From Hydractinia symbiolongicarpus (lineage: Eukaryota > Cnidaria > Hydrozoa > Anthoathecata > Hydractiniidae): 64,000 nucleotides of DNA. A model generated the notes under the pieces. It made no database searches, was not told the DNA's origin, and saw only the letters and a program-made list of their open reading frames with translations. Below are positions 52,995 through 64,000 of this stretch, piece by piece. Every line of letters starts with the position of its first letter. Positions within the stretch are counted from its first letter, which is position 1. Both the position numbers and the translations under genes were made by a program. The stretch lies in the NCBI RefSeq assembly GCF_029227915.1, contig NC_079882.1:7936001-8000000 (forward strand), read 5' to 3'.

Positions 52995-53110
52995 AGGCGC
53001 CATAGCTGTAGTTTAGTGGTTATAACTCTTGCACGTCCAGGGATAAATTTCTTATTAGCAGCGATTCAGTTTGGCCAGGTGAATATTGCCATAGCCCTAG
53101 GCTAACCCAA
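52995..53110 (+). mobile_element. SINE fragment, diverged second copy
   Basis: GGCGCCATAGCTGTAG, TTTAGTGGTTATAACTC, then GCGATTCA, GCCATAGCCCTAGGCTAACC parallel the head and early body of the SINE at 51291. The B box is degraded. It ends where the Ngaro-type RNase H fragment begins. Confidence 0.75.
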
Positions 53111-53111
53111 G

Positions 53112-54513
53112 ATGTTAACCCAAAATGTATATTTATATATGTATGTTAAGATGTTACCCATTCATTTTCAGCAAGACTATAGTATCAGTTTTTGCCTGCT
53201 ATTAGCCATTGTGGTTGCCACATTTTGCTGGGGTGAAAGTTGGGGTAACAAGGAAGTTGTTTTACGTACAGATAATGAAGCGATTGTTCACATCTGGCAA
53301 ACAGGGTCGTTCAAATGCAAGTACATCATGTCATTGATTAGAAAATTGTTTTTCTTTACTGCCCAGCGGAATATCAATCTCCTGTTGTGTCACATAGCTG
53401 GTAGTTAACACTTATGCTGATCTCCTTTCTCGATTACAGGTTCCAAAGTTCAAAGCCATATGCTCAGAGGCAGAAGTTTCTCCTACAATTGTCCCCAAGT
53501 TGATCTCGGAGTTCCTGGACACGTTATGAATCGCTACTTGATTTCAGCACTTTCACCTAATACTAGGTCTACATACTTATCTGGAATTCGCAGCTTTCAA
53601 CGGTTTTGCAACCAAGTTTCTGCACCAATGTTTCCACTTAAAGAGCTTACTCTGCAACTTTTTGTTACGTTTCTTGCTGGACGAGTCAAATTTTCCACAA
53701 TCAAAGTGTATTTGTGCGGTATCCAATACCAAAGCAATATTTGTGGTTACAATGAAAAACTAGTCTCCATGCACAAATTGCCTATGTCTTACGAGGCATT
53801 ACACGTTGTCACCCTCCAGTATTCAGTCGTCGGTTACCCATCACTCCTGCTCATCTACATGAAATGTTGACATTTATTGACCACACCCAGTTTTCTCCTC
53901 ATGACAAAGCCTTGTGGAAATGTATCATTCTTGTTGCCTTTTTGGGGTTTTTACGTGTTTCGGAATATGTTTGCCCTCCAATTTCTCGTTTGACCCAGCT
54001 GTCAATCTGGCACCTTCTGTTTTTACTTTTTCTCCCTGTGGCAAAGTTTTATTTTTACATATTAAAGCATCCAAAACAGATCCCTTTAGACAAGGAATCA
54101 CAATCCGCCTGGCCAACATTGGAGGAAAATTATGTCCCGTTAATGCAATTAGACAATACCTACTGTTTCTGGGTGGCACACATGGTCCTTTGTTCATCCT
54201 TTCCAGTGGCGATTTTGTGACAAGGAAATATGTTTCAGCCTTTTTAAGTATTAGCCTTAAAAACAATTTAGACCTGAATACACATAGTTTTCAGATCGGT
54301 GGTGCCTCTGCAGCGGCCTCTTGTGGTTTTTCAGAATCCGTCATTAAAATTCTTGGTAGGTGGTCTAGTGACTGTTATCGGGGATACGTGCATGTCTCGA
54401 ACAACGCTTTGCTAGAATGGAGCAGTAGTATGGCATGCCTTAGTGGTGCTACTAAATTATACAATTCCTGTAACATTGGGATATATATTTGTTTTTGTGT
54501 GGCATTTCTCTGA
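53112..54513 (+). pseudogene. Ngaro-type RNase H plus tyrosine recombinase, degenerate
   Basis: 53176-53410 encodes the RNase H part (LLAIVVATFCWGESWGNKEV, RTDNEAIVHIWQTGS, LLLCHIAGS), then after a stop the recombinase: SPNTRSTYLSGIRSFQRFC, STIKVYLCGIQYQSNI, VAFLGFLRVSEY, the ASKTDPFRQG block, GPLF and GRWSSDCYRGYV with the catalytic Tyr. The usual H-S-F-R reads HSFQIGGAS, so the conserved Arg is Gln. Frame breaks at ~53407, ~53870 and ~53960. Reverse transcriptase is absent. In intact Ngaro/DIRS elements this RH-YR module follows reverse transcriptase. Confidence 0.88.
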
Positions 54514-54827
54514 TGCTGTTGTAGTTATATTTAGACGTTATGGGTGTCATTGTTATGTTAATGTACCTGTAAGGAAGTTGTGCATATATAGGACAGGGTT
54601 CCATTTGTGCCCTGGTTGATGTTTGTGAAAACTGTTATCTTCACTCCCATATACGAATTTTTATTTTTTATCTCACTATAAATAATGTTCTTTAGAACAT
54701 TGTAAACATAAGCAAGTGGTAGGACTTAAGAATTTAGGGAAATTTGGGGATGCTGGGCTGCCTTCATCAGCCTTCGTTTTGTGGTGTGTTTGTACTCATG
54801 AGATAAGGGTAATTTTACATGAATAGT

Positions 54828-55140
54828 TTTAAAAAAGAGAGAAATGAAACAATGAAAAGTTGTAAAAAAGAGAGATCAAGGAAAATACAAAAGTTGCAAA
54901 AAAGAGAGATAAAGGAAGCAACAAAAGTTGTAATAAAAAAGAGAGAAAGGAAACAAAGAGGGAGAAAAGAAAACAACGAAGGAATGTTGTAAAAAAGAGA
55001 GAGAAAAGAAAACAAGGAAGGACTGTTGTAAAAAAGAGAGAAAAAACAACGAAGGACTGTTGTAAAAAAGAGAGAGAAAAGAAAATAACCAAGGATAGTT
55101 GTAAAAAATTGTGAGAAAGGAACAACAGGTAGTTGTTGAA
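54828..55140. repeat. Purine-rich degenerate tandem repeat
   Basis: Irregular units built on GTTGTAAAAAAGAGAGA and AACAACGAAGGA. On the opposite strand this gives artefactual Phe/Ser/Leu-rich frames in all three phases, which is why I do not call a protein here. Confidence 0.85.
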
Positions 55141-55481
55141 AACAAATACGCTTTATGAGATTAGGATAGGTGTCACGGAGAGTGTTATTAAATTGGGTAC
55201 ACGTGCAGGAGAGTTTTGTGTCATTTCGCTTGCCCAGCATCCGCACCCCTTTTCGGCAAATATCGCTTTATATTAACATCACAAAGTCGTTAAATGAAAT
55301 ACATTTGTCTTTCTAATGTTGTGTTTTTTCTAGGAACATTAGCAATTAACCACATTCAAAGCCCTTGCAACATCTTTAAACAACTTTTTAAGCTACAATT
55401 ATATGCCCAACATTGTTTTTTTACCTCAGAATCCCTTTAAAATTGTTATAGTTTATGCTAGAATATAGAAAGTAAAAAGAT

Positions 55482-58400
55482 ATGGATCGATTCTATTGGT
55501 TTAATGGACAATGTGATGTTAATGAACGCCAGTTGCATCACCAGTTGAGTGTTCGTTTATATGATGGTGATGAAAAGGTATGTAGCAGTGTCATTCCCTT
55601 TCTGTGAACCAGTTTTTCTGCTGTAAAATGTTAATTGCTATAAAGACCATACCATAAGATAAGACCCAGGGGCTTATACAGGTAAATTTAGACATCGTTA
55701 TACAGATTTGGGCGCCCAAAATAGTGAGATGAAAACTGTGTTACTTCTTGTAAGGATGCATAGGGAAAAATGTATTGGTAACTGTTCCAAATATTGTGTG
55801 CTCTCTTTAAAATATTACCTGTTTGATACAAATAAATTAAGTTTCTCGTTTCCTATAAAAGGTCGAAAAAGAATTTTAGGGGTTACCAATGCTTAAAGTA
55901 ATTTCCTGACCATACCATAAGACAATAAAGTATACACCACAATCCAAACAAAAGTCCCACATTTTTCTTAATATCGAGCTGCTTTTGTTTAATAAAGTGT
56001 TCCTAAACTGTACTTACTTTTTGTCTAGACAACTTTTGATTCTGGATTAGTCAATTTGACAAACCTGAAGTTAATTTGGAAAGACGAGGAACAAAAGGTT
56101 GAAACAATGTCTATTTTTTTCAAACAATAACGATTTTAGTGTTTTGTAAGGATTTGCAAAAATTGACCTGCTTATTTAAGTACATTCAGTGAAAAATAGT
56201 ACCTACAAAATTTTCTTCATAATTTTTATATGCTTTTATATGTATGAATTATATTCATAAAAGTAAATGTCTAGCCCATTGTACAGCTGCAAACCACATG
56301 TCTTCTAAATGCCCCTAAATATGAATTAAAAATAAAAAAATTTCAAACATTTTAAAAAAAGGGCTAGGGCTTATACTTTTTCAATAAATTGTTTGCAAGG
56401 ACCAACAATGCACTGCACACTTTCGTAAAATTATACATTTTTTTACGTAATTTTTTTTTTCTTTGATTGAAATGAGTATAATCTTGATATTTTATTAGCC
56501 CTTCATCCTTACTAATGGTGGCAACACTTATAGTAAGAGCCATTCTGCTAATCTATTTCTAGGACAGAGTAATTGCAATAAACTTAGATCTGATAAAAAA
56601 GATTGAATTTGAGGGCTCTAGTATGTTCAAAAGGTATTTTTTTTTACTTTACCTTTCTATCTTTCCAATTTTTTTTATAAATTTGAACTTTTATGGCTAT
56701 TATTATTATTGTACCGATGACAGTTAATGTCTCTAATGATTAACCAACAACCGGCATAGGAAGCAAATATAAAATCTGCAAACAAACATCGCTAATGTTG
56801 TTCTAAAAGAATGTTAAACATAAAAATTATAAATTTTTAGCGCCAAAATCACTCTGCACTTACAACAAGCACCACCAGATAAACCGAGTGGACCAAAACG
56901 AGCAAGTTCTCACAATTACATTAGACTTTCCTTCAGAGTTGGTGGGCAAGAAGCGGTAGTGTATAATCTTACTTTGTAGAATCATTGAAATGTAAATGTG
57001 TCTCACGATTGAATGCAGGATGTTTTGATAAGTCATTTTTTGCCTTTTGGTCATAGTTTGGAAAAGCTCTTCAAAATGCACTTTCACAAAAAGATTGGGA
57101 AAAAATTGCTGCTGCTGCTTGTGCACCTTCTCAACCACAAGCTCCTCAGGTATGATCTTATTTAATTGTATTGGTAAGCTTATTATTATGTTGCATAAAC
57201 GCATTAAGGATTAGATGCTGCCCTTCCATATTTGAATTAAAAAAAACTTACCTTAATTAAAACAGGAAGGGCTTTTTAAGGGTGGTTTAATCATAATACT
57301 TAGTCCTAAATATTTACAATAATCATACAATAACGTATTGACATTATTTAATGTATCGTAAAATTCAACACAAAAATATACAAAATAGGAACATGATTTT
57401 TTAAAATGTGTAAACGCTTAGCACATTTACTATTTCTGGAAGTCATCACATGCATTTTTGTGATTCTATGGCTTTCTAAATACCTCTTGTCACAGAGAAA
57501 AATTGATCTTTAGCTTAGGTGCATAAAAGATAATGTTGCATAATGTTGCATTAGGTGTATCATTAACATTTCTTGTAATGTACGTGTTTTTAGATATCCC
57601 ATCGGCATGTTGGTATTGGTGGTATTGAGCGAAAAATGCAAGAAAAATATAAAAAGACTGATGAAAGTATCAATCAAGCATTCAAAGATTTAGATGCGCT
57701 TATCGACAAGGTTTGTACTTGATTTATTTCTCTACTTTCTTAAGTCTCCTTTATTGAATTGTCAGCTATAGACTAAACATATAGTTTAGAATATTACCCC
57801 AACCAAGGATAACATGTGTATCACTCAAAATCTAATGAAAATTAACTTAGCTAAAATAATGTAACAAAAGCAAAAATTTGAACAAAAACTAATTTACTGC
57901 AATCCAAGGGATTGCATTGCGGACACGGAGCTTTCAAAAACTCATGATTTTGCTTGGATAAGTGTTCATACCACACTAAAAAAAACCAAAACCAGTTTAA
58001 TTGCTCTGTCGTGTTAGCAGTTTTTTTCTATCATATTTGATGTTTTCTGTGTGTCAATTGCAAATTAATTGTCATTGTTTTTATAAATTTATATATTTGT
58101 ACAAAACTGTCGTGTTATATTTGTACATAAATTATAATCTAGGCAAAAGATATGGTTGTTCTGGCTGAAAAGTTTTCTTCAAAGTTGCAAGATAAAAAGA
58201 TTTCAATTACAGACGATGAGGTATATATTTGTATTGTGTATGGGATCGACACGCTCATCTCAATCGTTGGTTGCTCTTAAAAGCCAAAAGAGTTAAGAGA
58301 CCATCGTACATATGTCTCGCCGAAGAGCTGCATCTGCATCGTCAGGGAAATTGGAGTGCGCCACTTAACTGCCCTAACTAAAGTCTTTTAGGGAGAAAAG

Positions 58401-60573
58401 GTCTCCTTTTATAAGAGCCTCAACTTAAACTATGAAATAAAGAAAGCACCCAAACCTAAAAAAGCTACTAAAACTGTATTTTACTCTGTCAATTTGTTTA
58501 TTTATTTAACAGGCATAGTAACATCTTGTTTTATTCTAGACTGTCGCCTTCAAATCGTATTTACTTAGTATGGGTATTGACAATCCAGTAACAAGGTGAA
58601 ACTTATTCTGGTCTTGGTTTTATACTGCCACGTGAGTTTAAACCCTACTGCTTGTTACTTTCTGTTCCCAGGGATACGCATGGTTCTGGTGTAAGATATC
58701 ACGAAGAGTTAGCAAAGCAATTAGCCTCGTTTCTAAATAATATAATTGAGGTGATTTAATTATTTATTTTTCTCTGGAAATGCGCGTTTAAAAATTGCTT
58801 TTTGTTTTATTAAAAAAGTTTAGGATATTAATTGTAGAAAGTTTTGCGTTGATGATAATATAAGAGCCATTGATAAGTTTGGATCTTTTGCTTAATGTGG
58901 CAGATAATTTATGGGAAATAATTAATTTGACCTTAGCAGTGACAGTTAATTCAAAATTTAGAAAATTCTTTCTGTGTTAAATCTTCTTTGGTTAAGATAA
59001 ATGAAACAATGTATCATTAGCTAGACCCGTGGAGACACGTTGATGTAAAAATCGTTTGAAACAGACCCATGGTAGGAGCGCCATAACTCTAAGAGGAGTA
59101 GTTTGTTATAAAAAGTACTCCTACGTTTCAGAAAGAGGATGAACTAGGCTTCTTAACGGTATCAACAGATGAATCATCAAAGACTTTTCCTTAGCCACCA
59201 ACTGCAACTCAAATTTTGGAAGGCTAATTATTTTTTAGGCCTAAAATATCTTAGCAATTTTAAAGATTTTCTTAATTGAAAATAAAAAAATAAGCATTTT
59301 TTTCCTAGGATTTTTTAAACCATGTAAATACCACAGAGCAAATGCTCTAACTCTCTTTCTAACATAAATTGAGTTTTACTTCTGGTTAACACACTATTGT
59401 TTTGTTGGAAAGGTTTTGTGACGTTTCACTTTAGGATGAAGGTGGCGTGATGACTTTAACTGACGTTTATTGTCGATTCAACCGTGCTCGTGGAATGGAG
59501 GTTAGTAAACATGCTTTAAACTGCTCTTCTTTACCAGCATGCAGTTCGACAAATATTAGTAAATAAATAGCGGTAATTATTTTGCGAGAAACGTTCAACT
59601 TGTTTTGCAGGCGTTTTTTTTGTTATTAAATATATCATCCCCTTTTACATTAGAGTTTAACGAAATATAAAGTAATAATAATTTCCATTATGTGCTACTT
59701 ATTCATGTATTTAGCTGATATCTCCAGACGACGTTTACAACGCAGCGAAAATGTTTGAAGGTCTCAGGTTACCTATGAGGTGAAGTGTAAATTTTATAGA
59801 CACTATTTAAACAAACAAAGAACGGTTGGCTTACCCAGAATACGAATGTTATTTTCCCAATTATTTTTCAGACTGCGAAAATTTGACAGTGGTGTGTTAG
59901 TAATACAATCGTTGGCGCATACAGAGGAAGAAATTATAAGTAAAACAACGAAAAAGGTATATATATAACGTGACAAATTGCCTAATGGTGATTAAGGATA
60001 CATAAATACGTGTCTAAAATTACACGTTGTCTTTCTATATTTTCTAACATATAAAACTGAATAAGATAAAAGTATATCTTTTCTAAAGGCACCAAACACA
60101 CCAATTTATTTATTTCTAACCAACCCTTTGTAAGTCAAACTTGCTACCGTTGTTGCAAATATTAGGATTCTCTGACTGAGAAGCCTGCTAATAAATTCAT
60201 TATTCATGATCAATCTTCTTGGAGGCGCCACTTGGATTTTGGACTTCATTTAGAACCTTTATATTATTTTAACTATAGGTTATCGAAGAGGGATCTCTCA
60301 CAGCGGAAGAACTAGGTGGAATCCTCGGATTAGCTTTCACACTAGCAAAAGAAAGGTAGATACACTTCTCTACTTAAATTCGTTTGTGATTTATTTATGA
60401 TTTTTGCTTCATTGGTAACATTCAAACTGCTTAAATATTGCGGTTTCTTATATAAAGTTTTGTAAATATGTTTCAGGTTATTGCTATCGGAAAAATTCGG
60501 TAAGCTTTGTCGAGACGATTCTGTGGAAGGACTTCGATTTTATCCGAATAAATTTCTGGACGCTGGTGTCTGA
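55482..60573 (+). CDS. VPS36: VPS36, ESCRT-II subunit, 14 exons, 387 aa
   Basis: Exons: 55482-55577, 56029-56097, 56563-56633, 56841-56955, 57057-57149, 57594-57710, 58143-58220, 58540-58595, 58672-58750, 59435-59500, 59715-59779, 59872-59956, 60279-60355, 60477-60573; all junctions GT-AG and phase-consistent. The product (387 aa; human is about the same) binds ubiquitin and phosphoinositide through its N-terminal GLUE domain (residues ~1-140, [10 protein letters not shown]) and with VPS22/VPS25 forms ESCRT-II, which sorts ubiquitinated cargo into multivesicular bodies. Diagnostic text: [46 protein letters not shown] and the ending [16 protein letters not shown] coiled-coil-like segment is at ~160-215, and tandem winged helices follow. 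Apparently intact. AATAAA at 61149-61154 is a possible but distant poly(A) signal. Confidence 0.97.
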
Positions 60574-61596
60574 ATAGATTTGGCGAATGAATGTTTCATT
60601 CCGCTTAAAGATAAATGCAAGAACGTGCAAATCAGTTTTCACTATAAGAGATAAACTAATGGACATGATGAAAAAGCGAATTTGTGCAGAATTTTAATTT
60701 GGTTTTAAACTTTGAAAAGGGAAGGGTGGAACACTTGTGCCCTTTTATGTAATAACAATGTCGCCATTTTTATGTAATAACAATATTATCAGTTTGAAAT
60801 CATTTTTATTGGTGTTTTAGAATGGTAGGTGTAAAAATGCAAACAGTAGAGAATTATAACGCGCCCTATCGTGTGGACATAAGGAGTTATTTAAGGTTGT
60901 TATTAAGGAAAATTTATAGAAAATAATCGTCAGTTTTTGTATTTTACTGGTAAAGTCTAATTCTGGTAAATCTCTGATATTCGAAAGTGCGCACGCGCCA
61001 ACAAAAATAATTCGTGAGCTTTTTGTACTAAAGCGGAAAATGCATTCATATGGAAACGAGGAAAACGTTTTCACAGAAAACCGTTTTAATTAATAATATT
61101 AAATGTACCGTGGATGTTTTTTTTGTATAGAAAAATGAAAATTTTATAAATAAAAGGTAATTGGTTTTTAAAATTGCTGTCGACCCAATATAAGTAAAGT
61201 TATGGCTGCCTTGGGTAGGAAACCATGACAGTGAAACATGCGTTAGATGTGAACTGACCTACCGGTTAAGAATTTCAGCAGAAGATCAATATAGAGCGTG
61301 AGTAGAACAAAATAACAACAGCTTCAGGCTAAAGATAATGTATTCATGGCTAAGAACAACCCGAGTCTAGATTTTTATAAAAAAAAAACAGGAAAAAGAA
61401 TCTCTTGTCAATTCTGTCTCAAGCTACTCGTTGCCTCGATTATCCCTGAACACAACCAATTAGCCTGAAAAAACACTTATTTAACAAAAAACCATAAATA
61501 AGAACAAAATGAAAATGAATCCCAAAATTGTGTTCTTACTAGTAAGAACAAAATAAAAACAAATCAGGCTGAAAAAAGCTCGAAAATAGAACAAAC

Positions 61597-61729
61597 TAGT
61601 CGGGGGACCGTGAAACATTCCACCGGTTTGCCCGTCCCTTTTATGCAGCATTGCGTGCGTCATGCTACTTGAGGTACCATTTTGCGTGACAGACAGACAG
61701 ACGTATACGGGTATTATTAAAGAGATTTT
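61597..61729. repeat. Hairpin-headed dispersed repeat, copy C
   Basis: Starts ACTAGTCGGGGGACCGTG, continues with CGTCCCTTTTATGCAGCATT, ACCATTTTGCGTGACAGACA and ends TATTATTAAAGAGAT, matching copies A and B. The head hairpin is partly eroded. Confidence 0.75.
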
Positions 61730-63250
61730 ACTGGTTTTTGTGTAGCTTTGAACTTAGATTTATAAGTACTTTAGTTTCACTAACCTGGTGTCTTATTGTG
61801 TTAAGGCTTCAAACACGTTCTTTTACGTTCCTTTAGTGGATTTACTTGAAAATGAAATGTATTCCTTCCTGTTACTGATGAAAAACCGAAAAAATAAGCT
61901 AGACTATGCGGTTACCTTGTCTCCAGGTATATTCTTTTCTGCGGAAAAAGTACATTAATATCTAATCGTCATAAAAATTCTTCTCAAAATCAAATCTTTT
62001 TATGCAAATAGTGCAGAAAATTACGTGCTGTGAAGGAGATGAAAATAGTGTTTAGATGCACTGAATTTGACAGAAAGAATTGGACAGTAATGCGAAGCTT
62101 GATTGATAATTACTATTGGCAAAACTATTTGATAGCGTTATCTTTAAATTTTAAGCAGATTGTCAGATAGTGATAAATTTCAAGTTTCGAATGACTTCAC
62201 AGAAAAAGTGCTGACATCAGCAAAATTTAGTACTACGATTTTGTTTATTTTACTTGGCACACTATATGTGCCAAGTTTTATTCTATTTGGAAAAGAATAT
62301 AAGAAGTTTTATAATACCCCCGACCTAACAGTGTTAATTCTCGTAAAAATTATTGATTAAATTTGTCAAATTTTATGCCCAGCAATTCTCCCCCATTTTT
62401 TAGATTCGAGAATTTTTGTATCCGCGAAATCTGTCTGTTTAGACTAAAAGTAGAAAATATTGGGTGAGATTACATCTCATTCTAATTTCTTTAATCCTTC
62501 TTCCAACCTTTCAACATTGTTAGTCAGCATCAATCACCCATGACTTTCCTTAGCTCTCCTCCACAGACACTACTATCATTAAATAATAAAGAATAATAAA
62601 TAAGCTTATATGGCAATCTAAATCAATTTTGTGTTTCAGGAGTTTCATGCAAATTAAATTTAATCTAGAATTCCTACTATTTAAACTAATCTCTACGAAG
62701 GAGGACTAGTCAGAAGATCTAATCATGTCAAAATAAACTTTAAAATGCAGTATTTTACATGACACCGACTTTACGTCATGGCGTAATTGCGATGAAACAT
62801 ACAGTTTATTTAGTGTTGTTTATTGTTGTGAATATTTTTAAATATTACAGGATTCAATCCGGACAACTACAGTAAAAAGGTGTGTGATCCGTGTTTTTTT
62901 AAAACTTTGTTTCCTTGCCTATGCGTCGTTTATAACAGGCGCATGCGTTACTGCCACATTTAATTAATTGACTTGAGTTATGTTGTTTTTTCTATGGCTC
63001 TGTCAAGAATTTAAATGATTTCTTTTAAAGACTTTGATAGGACATACTATAAGAAAACTTGGCTTGCAAATGTTTATAATTTAATGTTTTTAAAAACCCA
63101 TTGAAAACAGAGGCGGAAAATGTTAAGAAATAGTTTCTTTAAGGAGCATTTTACAGCCACGTATCTTGATTGTATTTATTGATATGTGTTTTTTTACAGA
63201 ATTCTATTTTTGACTTTTGTATTTTCTCGTGATATGTAGCTTTAAAGAGA

Positions 63251-63424
63251 CTAGTCGTTAACCCGTGGAAAAATCCACAGGGTCGTCCGTCCTTTAAGCT
63301 CGGCGGGAAATCGCTTGTCTTAGCAAAGTGGATAAACATATATTGTACTTGCTGTTTCGCGTGCCTGTAGCACTACTCTTTTTTGCGCATAAACACACAG
63401 ACAGCATACGGGTATAGATATAAG
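63251..63424. repeat. Hairpin-headed dispersed repeat, copy D
   Basis: Starts ACTAGTCGTTAACCCGTGG with the intact hairpin GTGGAAAAATCCAC and CGTCCGTCCTTTAAG. The middle differs from copies A-C, and the end is CACAGACAGCATACGGGTAT. Confidence 0.75.
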
Positions 63425-63841
63425 AAATAGCGAAAAATAGAAGAAAAACGTACTTGCACCATCGCACGTTGGGACGATTATACACTAACAATTACGAAAA
63501 GAAACAGATCGGTTTGGAATGACTTTATTCTTTGAATTATATTTTCAACGATGGCCAAAATTCAACGCTGGTGTTTTTACAGCCGCCGTGAATTCCAGAG
63601 TTCAACGTCGAGCTATCATAGAAATAAACCCAGTGTTCAATCTCCTCCCCAGAGCTTATGTCTGCTGGCGCGAATTCCGTGCTAGCCAAATACATGAAAG
63701 CGAAAAAAAGGGCTGGGAACAAAATAGATCCGGAGTTACTTTTCTTATTTCGCTTTATTTCGAAGATAAACTCCTTTAATACAAGGCGTTAAAGGAACAC
63801 ACGACCTAAATGCTATCTATTACAATTCTTTACTTTTTAGA

Positions 63842-64000
63842 ATGAACATGAATCTAAAGTTGATGTACTTGCTTCTACTTACGTGCAATGTTATTCGAAC
63901 TCAAAAATGGGTTCAATCGATTGACGAAGGCTTGGAACATTTAAATGCAGCCGGAAAAAAATTGGAAAACACGTTGAAAATATTTGCTGAACAGGTGCAA
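63842..64000 (+). CDS. Start of a secreted protein gene, cut by the window edge
   Basis: ATG at 63842, one base after an acceptor-like TACTTTTTAG. The first 53 residues begin with a signal peptide (MNMNLKLMYLLLLTCNVIR) and continue as a charged, helical stretch (SIDEGLEHLNAAGKKLENTL). The frame is open to the window end. The family is not recognisable from this fragment. The ATG so close to an acceptor implies a 5' untranslated exon upstream or a trans-spliced leader. Confidence 0.6.
   Translation, partial: MNMNLKLMYLLLLTCNVIRTQKWVQSIDEGLEHLNAAGKKLENTLKIFAEQVQ

Larger units (their letters stand above)
60574..63841. other. Intergenic, with two dispersed repeats
   Basis: After the VPS36 3' untranslated region, the stretch holds hairpin-headed repeats at 61597-61729 and 63251-63424. 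A frame at 62160-62360, preceded by an acceptor-like TTTTAAGCAG, encodes a hydrophobic segment (TTILFILLGTLYVPSFILF) and could be an exon of a membrane protein, but nothing confirms it. Confidence 0.4.

Noticed and set aside
54815-55246. Phe/Leu/Ser-rich membrane-like proteins in three frames
   Set aside because: All are antisense of a purine-rich tandem repeat; similar composition in every phase argues against coding.

Overview
This is an AT-rich animal nuclear window with many introns, no operons and dense transposon relics. The gene set (MELK, VPS36 and DAZ/Boule homologues, plus single-exon rhodopsin-class GPCRs), together with DIRS/Ngaro tyrosine-recombinase retroelements and PIF/Harbinger elements, fits a cnidarian, probably a medusozoan. 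That placement is inference; the sequence alone does not fix the species.

Layout. 1-3 kb: two TTA-flanked MITEs and copies of dispersed repeats. 3.3-4.5 kb: a compact five-exon Boule/DAZ-type RRM gene (minus). 6-14.1 kb: a block of mobile elements holding a hAT-like MITE, a DIRS-type element with its inverted terminal repeats but without its reverse transcriptase, a 5'-truncated LINE ending in a long (AAT)n tract, and a Harbinger element with a transposase remnant. 14.3-15.2 kb: a two-exon gene of unknown family (plus). 16.2-16.6 kb: a frameshifted multi-pass membrane gene fragment (minus). 17.9-44.65 kb: one ~27 kb gene, MELK (minus), traced from its start codon through the kinase domain to the C-terminal KA1 domain. 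Its introns hold a 3.1 kb Harbinger transposon, a small MITE, a minisatellite and two intronless GPCR genes on the opposite strand. 44.7-55.4 kb: repeats, a MITE, two degenerate Ngaro-type recombinase copies and a tRNA-headed SINE. 55.5-60.6 kb: a complete 14-exon VPS36 gene (plus) encoding 387 residues. 60.6-64 kb: repeats and, at the edge, the start of a secreted-protein gene.

How the genes relate. The host genes are functionally unrelated: germline RNA binding (Boule), cell-cycle kinase (MELK), ESCRT-II sorting (VPS36) and receptors. The notable architecture is the nesting of two related GPCRs in MELK intron 8. The exon chains of Boule, MELK (exons 1-17 and the KA1 exons) and VPS36 were checked by phase, and every listed junction keeps frame. 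The mobile elements are all visibly damaged; the only intact transposon ORF is the Myb/SANT-like protein of the Harbinger element. I see no clearly new biological system; the strongest leads are the nested receptors, the DIRS deletion with its adjacent inverted repeat, and several unnamed repeat families.
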